Below, piece by piece: positions 12,700 through 24,972 of a DNA stretch of 64,000 nt. Position numbers and translations under genes: made by a program. How positions within the stretch are numbered: the stretch's first letter is position 1; each line of letters begins with the position of its first letter. This stretch comes from Rotaria sordida (lineage: Eukaryota; Rotifera; Eurotatoria; Philodinida; Philodinidae): contig CAJNOL010000533.1 in the NCBI GenBank assembly GCA_905250125.1, positions 1 through 64,000 on the forward strand, read 5' to 3'. The notes under the pieces are model-generated. The model did no database searches, had not been told where the DNA came from, and worked only from the letters and a program-made list of their open reading frames with translations.

Positions 12700-15600
12700 A
12701 TAAAAAAAAGACATCATATAAAGTTGAATATCCTCATCATCCAGGAGAACTTTGCTTTTGCATAAATGTGTCAAATAATGAAGCATGGAAAAATTGACGA
12801 GCAAGATGAATTAGATCTTGATCTTAATCATTCGATTTGAAACCTTTACCTCAATAAAGACTTTTAAAGCATTGAATCTAAACATAACTAATTTACCATC
12901 CGAGTTTACTAATTGAAAAATTTTTGCTCTTCATTTCAGGTCGTTGTTTGAAACTTGGTGTTCAAACTTAAAGTCTATTTCAATTCTGTTCATCGCTTTA
13001 TAATAAATTATTTGAAAAAAATTTGTCAGTGCAATCCCATGAGATGTCAAAATGCGGAATTCACCAACTTTGACTGTAATAAATTTATGATATATCGTCA
13101 GAGAGATTAAAATAATTCATTTTAAAAAAATGTCAAATATATGAATAAATGAAACTTATTACAATTTTTATAGTTGATAGGCTCGCTCTGCAATTTTATC
13201 ATTTTGAAAATATTTACATTCAAAATTCTTGTTCTACCAATTTATTAGATTTATTTAACATCGTTTTACTAAAAAAGCTTAGTTGTATTAACAGATACAT
13301 GTTCAATACATAACTTCTTTTCTCCTAATAACACTATATATGATACATGTCATAGGAAGCGGCAAATATCATTTTATTCTTTCTGTCACTAGTTCAACCA
13401 TCATATTAGCCTGCTATACATATATTGATTTAATCATTCAATAAGCTTTTGAACACCGGAGGTGGAGCCGATATTGATCACCAACCGATAGACTGATCAC
13501 TACCAGTATTTTATCTATTGGCTTTGCTCTTATTATCTCATAGAGAATGTGTAATGAAATTTTGTTGAATATTGAATACGTCAAATATCATTATCTATCG
13601 ATGGAGTAATACGACAACTCGTCAGTCCAGTGTCGGTATGCATTTCTGACCGATCGATCAATTCGATCCAGTCCGTTCTACTCAGATTGGTTTCACCTCT
13701 GACGAGCACACCATCTATTCTCTCGATGAACTCTAGCATATACTTTTGAATTTTATCTAAACTTGAAATTCAATTAGTTCATACTTTTCTATGTCCGTCC
13801 TATTCTAACTCTGCTAGATCAATAATATCTTCGCCCTATTGATTGACATCTACCATAAGACTCTTTCTCTGCATTAAATAGAAAAGCCCACAATATTTAA
13901 AGTAGTTAGAATTTATAGTAGAAACCTTAGTTTCATAGAATGCTTTCGAAGATTCTAGAACGTTCCAGAATAATCCAAGTACTGTTATTATTGATTTGCT
14001 TTTTTACGTGGCTGGAAAAACTTATCCAATGATTGTTAGTTCCCATCTCGATTACTAGAGGAACGTAGCCAATGATCTTGGATTTTCCTCTTTTCACCCT
14101 CAATTGCTAAGACTATGGAGATGAAAACGGGAAAACCTCGATTTAAACGTATACTCGCTGTTCTTTTCAAAACTATATGTGAGTTCTACAAAAAAAAATA
14201 GATATGATGTGTCAGTATCTATAAACTATGTTGTTTAGATAGAAGCTAATTAATGTTAGAATTTTCCTTCGAATGAACCTTTGTACACTAACAAGAAATT
14301 GTTTTTAACATTATTTAATAGATCAAGAAGATTACAACTAAGGACAATTTTTGTTTATTAATCCTGTCAACTGAATAATCTGTGTTCTTTATTGATAATA
14401 AATCTAATTTTTTGACATGCAATTTTGAGTTTGTCAAATACTGTTTTATGTAATTAATGTTACCTGTCACTTCTTGGATTTTTCTGTGAGTTATATTTTA
14501 GCTGTCAAAAATATTCTATTAAAATGTTCTATATATGTCTAACCACTATTGTGCCATTTACTATGTTTTTTTCATCTGTACTTGATAATATCTCTTTTTA
14601 AAAATTGAAAGATCGTATAACATTTTCAATGACTCGTTGAGAGTTACTGTAGCCTGATGATCTAATAGATATTTTTGTTAAAACGTTTTAATTGGATTTA
14701 TTTTATGTGAGAGATATAACATAAAAATTCTGACAACGTTTATTAGTTAATGCAATACAACAGAGACTGAATAGCTCGTATCACATTTTATTGATGAACT
14801 CATGACAGAAGATTATAGATGACACTATACAGTTTCATTTCGTGTGTGATCTGTTCGACATAAACACATCAAGAGCTGAGAATCAGGTTGAAAAATTCAT
14901 CGTTGAATGGATTAGGTGAACTAATTTGATTTCAATCACATAGCCTATATGACAAGAGCTGATTACCAGCATTTTTTGTTTAATTCTCAAGAATCATTGA
15001 GCTTTGAACTGTTACACACTTAGGAATGATACTACATTGATGCTTCTCAATTCATTCTATCTATATGATGTAAAACTTGGAGGTTTGTTAGGAAAAGTCC
15101 TGTTACTGATAATATAGATAAATGATTATATAAGTTGTTTTTTCATATCAACCATCTTGAAGATCGGAGAGTTGTGAAACGAACCTCTATCACAAGAAAA
15201 GTGAATGTACAAACTTTTTTCTCATGGAGAGCGTGTAACAGCAACTGAACGACACAAATAATTCGGAGTGAGTAACTGTTATTTTCCCATTCTTAACACT
15301 CGGTCAAAGAGATAAACAAGTAGAAATCTCTGTCACGTTTGAGCTGCTGATTCAATAATAATATGAATATCTTGATTACATGATTGATCGATCCATGAGC
15401 TTTTATCTATTAGTTAAATAAAAGTTATTTATTTATAAGTTGAAATACATTTAACAAATTTTCTTTCAAGAATCTTGTAGACTTTCTTGATCGATATATT
15501 TCAATTTTCTCGCTGATATCTTAGCACATATATCACGTTCTTTGTATTGCGCATTATGTTCTTCAGATGGATAATCGATTAATATCATTGAACTATTATT

Positions 15601-15700
15601 AAAAACATGAAAATCCACGAGACACGACTGTGGACAATGTTCCAAATGTTGTTCTCGACTACATATATATATATATATGTTAGAGTTCAAACTGAGAATA
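12700..15700. other. intergenic, no gene recognised
   Basis: AT-rich with one somewhat GC-richer patch (about 13440-13740) that may be an old coding or transposon relic. No frame could be followed through it and no domain was recognised. Confidence 0.35.
15663..15679. repeat. (AT)n microsatellite
   Basis: A short uninterrupted AT alternation just left of the G-run minisatellite. Confidence 0.7.
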
Positions 15701-15730
15701 CGTCCAACCTCAGATTGGCCTAGGCGAATA

Positions 15731-15831
15731 GGGAGTGGGTGTGGGGGGTGGGATAGGGGATGTGGATGTTCAGTTCTCTTTATCCATACCCACACCCACG
15801 CCAACACCCACATCCACACCCTTCTTTCTGG
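15731..15831. repeat. G-run minisatellite forming an imperfect hairpin
   Basis: A G-rich arm (15731-15770) with five runs of three or more G within 29 bases is followed by a C-rich arm (15784-15831) built of ACCC/CACC units. The arms are imperfectly complementary and could form a stem around an AT-rich loop of about 14 bases. The local composition is far from the AT-rich surroundings. The open frame across it on the minus strand is a by-product. Confidence 0.7.
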
Positions 15832-16092
15832 CATAGGTGAAACGTGAAAACCAATACAAATTATCATAAGACAGAATATGGACATAAAAAAATAACCGAT
15901 TGTTGAATTCCATTCTGAACTAAAAAAAATATTGAAATAATTAATGAAATTTTCTCTAGTTTTTCAATTAAAGATTTATTTAGATGATCCAAGAAAAATT
16001 TTTAAATCAATTATGGAACTTTTATTTAGATTTTACTACAACAATATTGGAATTTTAATAAAATAATTGTTTGGATTTTAATGTAGCAATTA

Positions 16093-17081
16093 ACGGGTGG
16101 CCCAGAATAAATGGCGGTCTTAGTATTTTGCCAATATCTCATTTGATTCTCTGCATTTCAGAACTTTTTTTTTATCAAAAGATTCTACTTTCAATTCTCT
16201 ACGAAACTACATCTTTTTGTTAATGAAAGCTTACTTTCTCATTTTCTGATGCTGAATACAAAAGATTAACCCAATACGTCCAACTTTTTAACTTAGGTTT
16301 TTTTGAAATATTGTTATCACACTTTTTAATTCTTAAATTAATTTCATTTTCTACCTTAACTTATTCTAATTTATTATTTGAAAGTATTTGATGTAAATGA
16401 AACAGTTCTACTAAGTTCTGCGTTTATTGTTCGAAATCCTATGATAATTATCAAAAATAACGCAGAAAATTGCTCTCACATCAACCTTCATTGAAATGAT
16501 GGTGTATGAATTTCGTATTATCACGTTTAAATATGTTTTGGTCTTCAGTGATTACTAAGCACCGTATTTTATTGTTTAGGACAATGGATATACCTTTTTG
16601 ATAGAATAGACATGACGAAAAGATAACTCCCCAGAACTAGCTAAAATTCAGCAAACTGGAGAGAAGTCATGAACGAACACTGAAATCAAGGCTGATGTGA
16701 AGACAGATTTTGGGATTTTTGATAAATCTCATAAGATTTCGAACAATAAACGCAGAAATTAGTAGAACTGTTTCATTTACATTAAATACTTTCAAATAAT
16801 AAATTAGAATAAGTTAAGGTAGAAAACGAAATTAATTTAAGAATTAAAAAGTGTGATAACAATATTTCAAAAAAACCTAAGTTGGAAAGTTGGACAGATT
16901 GGGTTAATCTTTTGTATTCAGCATCAAAAAATGAGAAAGTAAGCTTTCATTAACAAAAATATGTAGTTTTGTAGAGAATTGAAAGTAGAATCTTTTGATA
17001 AAAACATAAGTTCTGAAATGCTGAGAATCAAGTGAGATATTAGCATAATACTGAGACCGCCATTTATTCTGGACCATCCGT
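16093..17081. mobile_element. Tc1/mariner-like palindromic MITE
   Basis: Arms of about 400 bp (16093-16500 and 16680-17081) are close reverse complements around a loop of roughly 180 bp. The termini read ACGGGTGGCCCAGAATAAAT on the left and, as reverse complement of the right end, ACGGATGGTCCAGAATAAAT. Both ends abut a TA dinucleotide (16091-16092 and 17082-17083), the target duplication of Tc1/mariner elements. No transposase frame survives. The arms differ by scattered substitutions and small indels. Confidence 0.85.
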
Positions 17082-17289
17082 TATTTTGATTTGAATGCAT
17101 AAATTATATCGATTTTTATACAAGATTGATTTGGATTTAATAGAACATGTATTTAGATAATTTAGCAAGTTTTGTTGAATTTATTAATAGAACTGTATTA
17201 GTATTTTTTTTTTAAGTATTATTCAAACTATTCCCAGAATCTCTGAATTAATAGTATTATTTTCTGTGCTGGATCTTACTAGTCATCAG

Positions 17290-17840
17290 TAGGTGTGCAC
17301 TAGTGCCAGTAACTGGGTACTTAATCATTTGATGTTTATTAAAATGAATCTGGCTTTTTCCATTTTTCATTTCAGTATCGATCTTACAGGAAAAATTTTT
17401 CTAAAGCAAGCTATTATAGAAATCCATTATGTAGAAGGATTATCTATAGCAAAGAAAATAATTCAACAAATGATAATAAACGAAAACTATGCCTGAATAG
17501 ATAACTCGCAAAAGTTTAATGAAGACATATGAAATTTATTTATTGTATTCTAAATTATAACGATTGATATATACAAATATATGATTAACTAATGGATTCA
17601 ATGTTATAGCTTGTATCAGCACTTCAACAGCCTAAGAATCATTGTATGACAATATACTAGAAAAGAAGAAAGTACTACTACTCGACTAATGGACTAAAGA
17701 TCAAATGACTGAGTACCAAATCGTGACTGGATCTCAGTAAATGACTGGGTACCCAGTCGGACTGGACACCCAGTCCGACTGAACACCTAGTCCGACTAGG
17801 ACCCAGTTCACCAGTCAGGACTGGGATTGGTACATTCCTA
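17290..17840. mobile_element. small hAT-like non-autonomous element
   Basis: The element starts TAGGTGTGCACTAGTGCCAG, and the reverse complement of its end starts TAGGAATGTACCAATCCCAG. Perfect 8-bp direct repeats GTCATCAG flank it at 17282-17289 and 17841-17848. The right subterminal part (17700-17830) is an array of CCCAGTC/GACTGGGT motifs in both orientations, comparable in organisation to the GGGTTGGG array of the other hAT-like element. No transposase frame is present. Confidence 0.75.
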
Positions 17841-17849
17841 GTCATCAGT

Positions 17850-20800
17850 GTTCGTTCCAACGGTTACTGTAGTAGGTCTTTGTGATGGTGGATTATTTCG
17901 TTGTGATGATCGAGCAGAACGATGGCGTGGCATCCTATAAAAGCAATTGTATACAGGTGGAAAGCAAATTGAACCTGAGAAGAGTCGCAGCTTAATTTTT
18001 ATTCATTTATTTATTTATACTGTTGTCAGATATGTCAGATACTATAACTAGGGAGATCAAATTCCTTCTTTCATTTGTTTCATTGTAGAGGAATTAATGC
18101 GATGTCAAGATATAGTTACAGTTATTTGTTTTTAGCAATGTAGTAAAAAGTATATTTCTTGTCTATAAAAAATAGCAAGTGATAATATTTAAAACTTCGG
18201 GAAAAATAAAAAGGGTTTTTGACTTCGCTAATCTGCGGATTCATCAAGGAAAGGAGGTTTGTGAAAGTTTAGTTAATAACGTCTTGGGATGCTGAACATG
18301 TGATAGAGTATGTTAGCAATATATTGATGATTAAATTGGCATAATTAAAATTATACATGTAAGTCAATTTTTGACGCATTCAATTTTTTTGTTTTTCATC
18401 CATAAGCTTCGGGCATCACAAGACATTCTCGGACTCAAAAAAAAAGTTGTCTCTTTTAAATTCTCTTCACTCGTTATAAAATAATCAACATCTGCTCTTG
18501 TTTTACATTAGTTCTTATTGCCAGAAAATATTTTAGATGAAATTAAGCTGACTAGTTTTAGCGAAATCGCTTCAAAGACTTACTTGCAAAATTGGATGAA
18601 AAAAATCAAAAATTTAACTTTAATTGAAAGATTCGATTTGAACAATGACCAAGAAGAAAATGGACTATTCATTCAATTCAATCCATTTCTTGCGTTCTAT
18701 CATCACATACATTTATCGGGTACACTGATTCATTCTGTTACTTCTCGTTTTTCTTTGAATGTGACTAAGCAGTAGTAAATGTTTTCTTATTATGACAATG
18801 GCTGGTAGATATATCTGTAACCTCAACTAAAATCATAAAATATAAATTTTCGGGTTCAAAATTAAAGAAGCATTCGTGGTATGGGCATATATCATACATA
18901 TGATTGCTTTATATGCTTATTTTTCATATCAATCAAATATAAAATCAGAAATGTAATAGAATGAAAGCAGATCATCTCCAAAACATTATAACACATATCA
19001 ACTTATTTTAGTAGCGATAGACTAAGTATTTGATGAAAAATGTACAGAAAAGATACTGGAAAATGTTTTCATGAAACAAAGATCAGAGTTTAGATTGAAG
19101 AAGAAAATAAAATTTGTCCATTCTGAAAATGTATACAATGAATTCAACATTGTAATAATAAAGCAAATTACAATGTAATATATAATATAGAATTGGTCTG
19201 AAACAGTCATAGAGAAAAAGAGACGCAAATTATGCATTGAATATGCACTTGATATTTTCTTTTGATTAGTCATCGTACATTATTTTATTATATCACATAC
19301 AATGATTGTTTTTCATTCTTTGCCTTCTTTGTATATATTTCGGTGCTGGATAACATAACCACTATTGCATTATGAGAGTTAGTCTATTTCAAAGACATTT
19401 CATGTTGCCATAAAATCTTTTCTAACTTTTATAGCTGATCTTCGGACTCAATAGGAAAACTGGCAATAGTATGCATACTATTTGATAATACACTTGTAAG
19501 TATAACTTTTCAAATAGTTATCAAATCAGTCAATATGAATTATGTATGATGACACAAACATTTCAAAAGAAAACGAGGATTTGATCATAGAAAAATATGA
19601 GCTATAATAAAAAAAATTCTGTTCGAAATTTTAATTCGATATTTTTGAAAACTAATTGCTCATGTAATCTACCAGTAACGTACGTAAAGGTTACAATATT
19701 TCAGATTAAATTTTTCAACTAAAATATATGATCAACATCTTGTTTTCAAAGATAACAAACCATAGCAATGTACCCAGCCTATATCAGCAATTTATAACAA
19801 AACTTTTGATGAGGAAATGATAGTTAGTAGAAATGTATTTCATTCTAAAAATATGAGTATAGTGATAGTGCATAAAAAAAGAGTCGCCAGTAATAGATTG
19901 TATTTAGTTCGATGTGATTAAATTGTATATTTGAGTCATTCTGGTACCTATTGTACTGTTTTTTTGCAAAAGTCATCGAAAAAAAAGTAAACGTCTACAC
20001 TTAAAAGTGTCATCATCTGATAGAGAATAGTTCAAAGTATAAGAAAAAGTAATTTTGCAAACTACCAGTCTTTTATTTTGTCTGATTTAGAGACCGAAAA
20101 GATAGATGAGTACTGTTAAGCAAATATAGTTACTTTGATTGATATCAAAAATTTACAAAAAATTCTAAGAATACATTCGACGAGAAGTCTAATTACAAGT
20201 ATCAAACGTAACAAGACACTAGAGCAGCTTTACCACTGTTCTTTGTAATGATGTCTATTCAACTACATCATGTCATCAAAATGTTTCTATCTCACACATC
20301 ACAAAACTTTATATAGGAGAGAGAAATGTACATAGGAAAAAATAAGAGAAAGAGAACATTAAGTAGATAATCTGAAGAATCAAAGAAATATCTCCCTCTG
20401 GCACAACATTCCGCTAAGGTTTGAATGTATCTTCATATGAATGCCCTCGATTCATCGAAATATTTGAAGCTCTATCGGTAGCTCCAGCATAAATTCTAAG
20501 ACGAGCGCAATCTGAGCAAACGTTTGCTCTAATCCACACCCCACCGCAAAAATCTCTGATTACAGCGAATTAGTAGTGAATTCGTTCGTTCCTTCATATA
20601 GGCAGACGCCATTATCCAGAAAAAGAAATAACTAACTGGATACATATTTTTATCTGATCTCTGTGCTAGTTGTCCGATGTATACATCAGAGAGTAATCAG
20701 TGATCTCGGTTGAATCGAATTCAAAAACCTTTATAAAGACTTGCATATGGACGCATCTTCAAGTTCCATGTTAATTATGTGATTGAACCATCAAATATAA

Positions 20801-21760
20801 AACAGTTAGATAATAAGAAACATAAATGCATTCACATGTTGACTGCTGAGATTATATAGATTGGATATTACATTCAATACCTCGACACATGAAATAAATA
20901 ATAGTCAACTATGCTAAATATGCAGAAACAGAAGTTATTAAAATAACTGCTTGTTCATCTATTATTAGTAAGTGAAGAAAATATAAATAGAAAACCACTA
21001 TTATTTGATATGTATAGCTAGAATCAGATTATTCTCATGAAAATAGATCAATATAGCCGGTAGGAACACGCAACAAGAAAAACCCGAAGCTTATACTTAA
21101 CTGAACTTTGTTCCTCTCACTTGGCATTAAATATTAAGTCATATATTGAGTCAAATTGAGTAGATCGGACTTCAACTTGATTGAACTGAATCGAATTTCA
21201 CTGCTCAACAATTCAAGTTCAATTTCAAGAAAATAGAGAAAATAACGATACATGCACGTGAGATGACATCATTATCGATACACCAAACCTCTAAGCTATC
21301 TGCTTAGAACTTGAAAAATGGCCTTAGAAATACGGAAGCAATTATGTAGGATCTATCTACTCCTCACTGTATCACATAATGTAACATAGTAGATTCGTTT
21401 GTTTTATTGTTTTGAATTAAATCTAATCGGAGTTTATAGAGAATTGAATTCTTTGTTATGGCATGAAACACAACATAGTTTATGAGTTCTCTATTTGAAT
21501 ATTTGCAAAGGAAAGAATGCTACAAAACCTTTCCCATACTCGATATATTAATACTATTCAATGAACCTATCGTTTCAAGCAGAATTTCATTACATAGCAG
21601 GTTTTTTTTTACTTTCATGAGTTTTAGAGTTAAGGAGTATTTTTAGCTACTTGTTAAAAAGTGCTAAACTATATTCACGTCAATACAAAATAAAAAGAAT
21701 GTTGTTTTAATTTACAAAAAAACATATCTTCAATTAACAAAATGTCTACATCAGAATCGA
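17850..21760. other. intergenic, one weak hypothetical frame
   Basis: Apart from the short frame listed at 18518 nothing coding is supported. A slightly GC-richer patch at 20440-20620 could be a decayed sequence but no family was recognised. Confidence 0.35.
18518..18775 (+). CDS. hypothetical short frame, possible orphan exon
   Basis: An 85-residue frame with mixed composition (charged N-terminal half, then Phe/His-rich) follows an acceptor-like TTTTACATTAG at about 18511 and could be a 3' exon. I could not find a preceding exon, and no domain or relative is recognised. It may be chance. Confidence 0.2.
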   Translation: MPENILDEIKLTSFSEIASKTYLQNWMKKIKNLTLIERFDLNNDQEENGLFIQFNPFLAFYHHIHLSGTLIHSVTSRFSLNVTKQ

Positions 21761-21798
21761 CTATCATTTCCAGACACTTTTTAAAATTCTCTTTATCC

Positions 21799-21807
21799 TA
21801 TATAAAA
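21799..21807 (+). promoter_or_regulatory. probable TATA box of the second GPCR
   Basis: TATATAAAA lies 81 bp upstream of the ATG at 21888, in the same relative place as in copy 1. Confidence 0.5.
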
Positions 21808-21887
21808 GCTCGTTTACCTATCCAAAAAATAACACATTCAAGACATTATCTCTCTTCACTATATTTGCAAATATCATATCTATATCA

Positions 21888-23072
21888 ATGAATTTCAATC
21901 GAACTAACAATGGTACAATACGTCCTCCACCATCGAATAGAAATCGATCAAACGAATCTGATTTTCGACCTGGTAGAGATAATGATACTAATTTTGAAAG
22001 GGACCCAATAGATCAAAGTCCAGAAGTTATACTTTATCTTTTAACAACTCTTGTCATTCCATCAATTATCTGTTTTATTTTTCTATTCTACAATTTTATT
22101 CATCTACCACATCTTCGATCTAAATCAACTAGTTTATTCATCATCTCTTTATTAATTATCAACTTCATTCATGTAAGTTCTCTTCTTTCCATTTGAATCT
22201 TTGAAAATAATTTTTTTCTGATTCAAAATTGATCTAAATATCAATTATTCATATAGATATTGACTGATCTACCATTTCGTCTCTATTATCTCTCTCAAAA
22301 TCAAGTTCCTTTTTTATATCCAATATTTTGTCTTATTTGGACATGGTATGATAATATATTAACTGCAATTAATCTCTTTATTATGGCATTTACTTCTATT
22401 GATAGATATATTTTTATATTTCATCATGTTTTTCATCGTCGTTATAAACGATTACTCTATCGAATACCTATGGTTATATGTTTTTTATTTGCAACTATTT
22501 GGTATACAGTTTTAATATTTGGTTATCCATGTCAAAATTCATTTATATATTTTTCTTTTCAATGTGGAACATTGTGTTATTTGAAAAATTCACAAGTTTT
22601 AACTCATTTTGAAAATGCTATATTTTTCATGTTTCCATTAAGTATAATTGTTATTGGAAACATTATACTTATTATTCATGTTTTTATTCAAAAAAGACAA
22701 ATGAAATGTCGACATCAACTTGGCTTATGGCGACAAAACTTTCGAATGATTAGTCAATTGATGTTTATAGCTATTTTATATATGAGTATATGTGTTCCAT
22801 CATGTATTTTATTAATAATGGGTAGTTATGCTCGAAATAATCGATTTCAATCATGGGCTGCCAATGTGCGAATTCGTTATTTTACTCATTTGAAATATTT
22901 AGTGGTATTTGGATATCCATTTATGGTACTTGTTGGACAAAAAGAATTACTTCAAATGATTAAAAGATGTTTCTATTCTTTTGGACGTCAATTATGGCGG
23001 ACACGATGGAAAAATCAAATTATTCCTATGACTATAGTGCCACCTATGAAGCACGGTAGCACATTAATGTGA
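21888..23072 (+). CDS. orphan rhodopsin-like (class A) GPCR, copy 2
   Basis: Exons 21888-22172 and 22257-23072 flank an 84-bp intron nearly identical to that of copy 1; the product is 366 residues. Topology is as in copy 1, with Asp-Arg-Tyr at residues 144-146. The start differs: the copy 1 initiator ATG is ATA here, and the fifth codon after it, ACG in copy 1, has become ATG, so translation begins five codons later. The sequence from the second exon start to about 22950 is almost identical to copy 1. The tail then diverges (Cys-Phe-Tyr-Ser, then Trp/Arg-rich), and the gene ends about 11 codons later relative to the conserved Gln-Lys-Glu. Duplication with retained promoter and intron, followed by tail replacement or rapid divergence, is inferred. 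Confidence 0.85.
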
Positions 23073-23170
23073 AACTGAAAAGAACATTAATTGTTGTTGT
23101 ATAACAGTATTTGTATTGTAGTGAAATCTCATTAAAATTATTCATGTATGACAGTATGTTCTGTATAATA

Positions 23171-23176
23171 AATAAA
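23171..23176 (+). terminator. polyadenylation signal of GPCR copy 2
   Basis: AATAAA about 100 bp after the stop codon. Confidence 0.45.
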
Positions 23177-23298
23177 GTCCTTAGTTATAACTCGAAATGA
23201 CTTTGATTTTGAAAAAATACGAATGAACCAATCTATTTTAATCATGTTGAAACGAATCTTTATGTTTTTTGATAAAACAATAATCAGTATTGTTTCTA

Positions 23299-24297
23299 CA
23301 GTCCTATCAATTAAAAGTAGAATTTAAATTTTGATTTTTTTTTTTGTGAAAAATTTTATATATGTTGTTATTCATTCTCTATTTGATAGACATTATATTT
23401 ATATACGATTGTTGTAGGATTGTGTAGGACAGCGCTTGTATAACTTATATTATTAATATCATTTCATCAACAATGAAAAGAAAAGAAATAAATAAAAGTT
23501 AATTAGTTTTTCAACTATCATATTAATTTGATTTTTACCTGTTCATATTTCATTGCAAATGAATGAATGCATGACCAATAGAAACAGGATATCATATACT
23601 ACTATCCTACCGTATAAAATCAATTAATTTTTTTTCTTTTATCATAAAAGATTGAGGAAGAAAATAATTGGGTGATAATGGAAAGAAAGTTATAACTTGT
23701 CCTGTTAAAGTCTCCTAACAGGAGTGTCACACTTCCCGTTACTTGGCAAGTGGAAGTCAAAGTAACGGGAAGTGTGACACCCGTACTTCCAAAGTTTTTG
23801 CATATCATTTCGTAGCACTTTTCTGCTCTATCTATCTATATGAACATTCCAAAATTGATCCTTTTATGAACAATTAAATTTGTTTGAGAAGAAACAGACT
23901 TTAATAGGACAAGTTATAACTTTCTTCCTATCATCACCTGATTATTTTCTTCTTCAATCTTTTATGATAAAAGAAAAAAAATTAATTGATTTCATACGGT
24001 AGGATAGTAGTATATGGCATTCTGTTTCTATTGGTCATGTATTCATTCATTTGCAATGAAATATGAACAAGTAAAAATAAAATTAATATGATAGGTGACA
24101 AAACTAATCAACTTTTATTTATTTCTTTTCTTTTCATTGTTGATGAAATGATATCAATAGTATAAGTAGTACAAGAGTTGTACTATAAAATCATACAACA
24201 ATCATATATAAATAAAACGGAGAATAAATAACACCATACACAAAATTTTTCACAAAAAAAATCAAAATTTAAATTCTACTTTTAATTGATAGGACTG
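23299..24297. mobile_element. palindromic TA-flanked MITE with inner hairpin
   Basis: Arms of about 400 bp (23299-23716 and 23902-24297) are close reverse complements. The left end reads CAGTCCTATCAATTAAAAGT and the right end is its exact complement, each next to TA (23297-23298, 24298-24299), as expected for a Tc1/mariner-type insertion. The loop contains a second, perfect 21-bp inverted repeat listed separately. The short minus frame at 23620-23808 is a by-product. Confidence 0.85.
23724..23780. repeat. perfect 21-bp hairpin inside the MITE loop
   Basis: Bases 23724-23744 and 23760-23780 are exact reverse complements separated by 15 bases. The sequence begins GTGTCACACTTCCCGTTAC. A smaller 7-bp hairpin (CCTGTTA/TAACAGG) lies just before it at 23701-23722. 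It may be the remnant of a nested element or a transposase-binding site. Confidence 0.8.
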
Positions 24298-24309
24298 TAA
24301 TTTCTCTGT

Positions 24310-24972
24310 TATTTCGTTTTCATGACTTCAGATTAAGAAAGTACATTAATTAACAATAAAAACTCTTTTATTCAAAAGTTGCCTTTTTATTATATGAGAA
24401 ATTCATATTTGTAGTTATTAATTATATTTTTAAGCCTAAACTTAAATGAAAACTGTCATTCACAATACAAAAAAGAAAATAACAAGCTAAGTTAAATGAC
24501 TGAAATATCCTCTAAAAATTCCATTATATCTTATGCATTTAGTGTGGAAATCAGAGAACAAACATGTATACTCACTTGAAACTAGCAAAAAAAAACCTAT
24601 TTTCCTCTTTTATAATTTTATTAATAAATTATTTTGACCATACAAATCGATATGTATGTGCATATTGTTTTTACATATTAGATAGTCTATCGAGAATAGT
24701 TCTGAATGAGTCGATGAAATAATTTTATTTATTTTGATTTTACCATCGTAACCAAATCAATGAAGAGATCAATCAAGTGGAAATTGATGTTGTTCTTGTT
24801 CTCTTAACAAATATTTTCTGATTAACAATCATCAAGTAGATGACGACATATTTGTGTTCTGAGTTATTCTTTTTTGCTTATTCTAATCAATACATCATGA
24901 CAAATAATAACAACAACAACAAAAAAAAAAAAAAAAGTACAAAAACAAAACAAAACAAAATAGAAAAATTTT
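24310..24972. other. 3' flank of the four-TM gene, no other gene
   Basis: AT-rich, with CAA/poly-A low complexity at 24907-24960. Nothing else was recognised. Confidence 0.4.

Noticed and set aside
15466..15885. 139-codon minus frame with Trp/Val and Pro/His runs
   Set aside because: Composition comes from the G-run minisatellite hairpin and an AT repeat; not protein-like.
17880..17940. Short Cys/Asp/Arg-containing frame resembling an LDL-receptor-like exon
   Set aside because: About 30 codons with only two cysteines and no neighbouring exon; likely chance.
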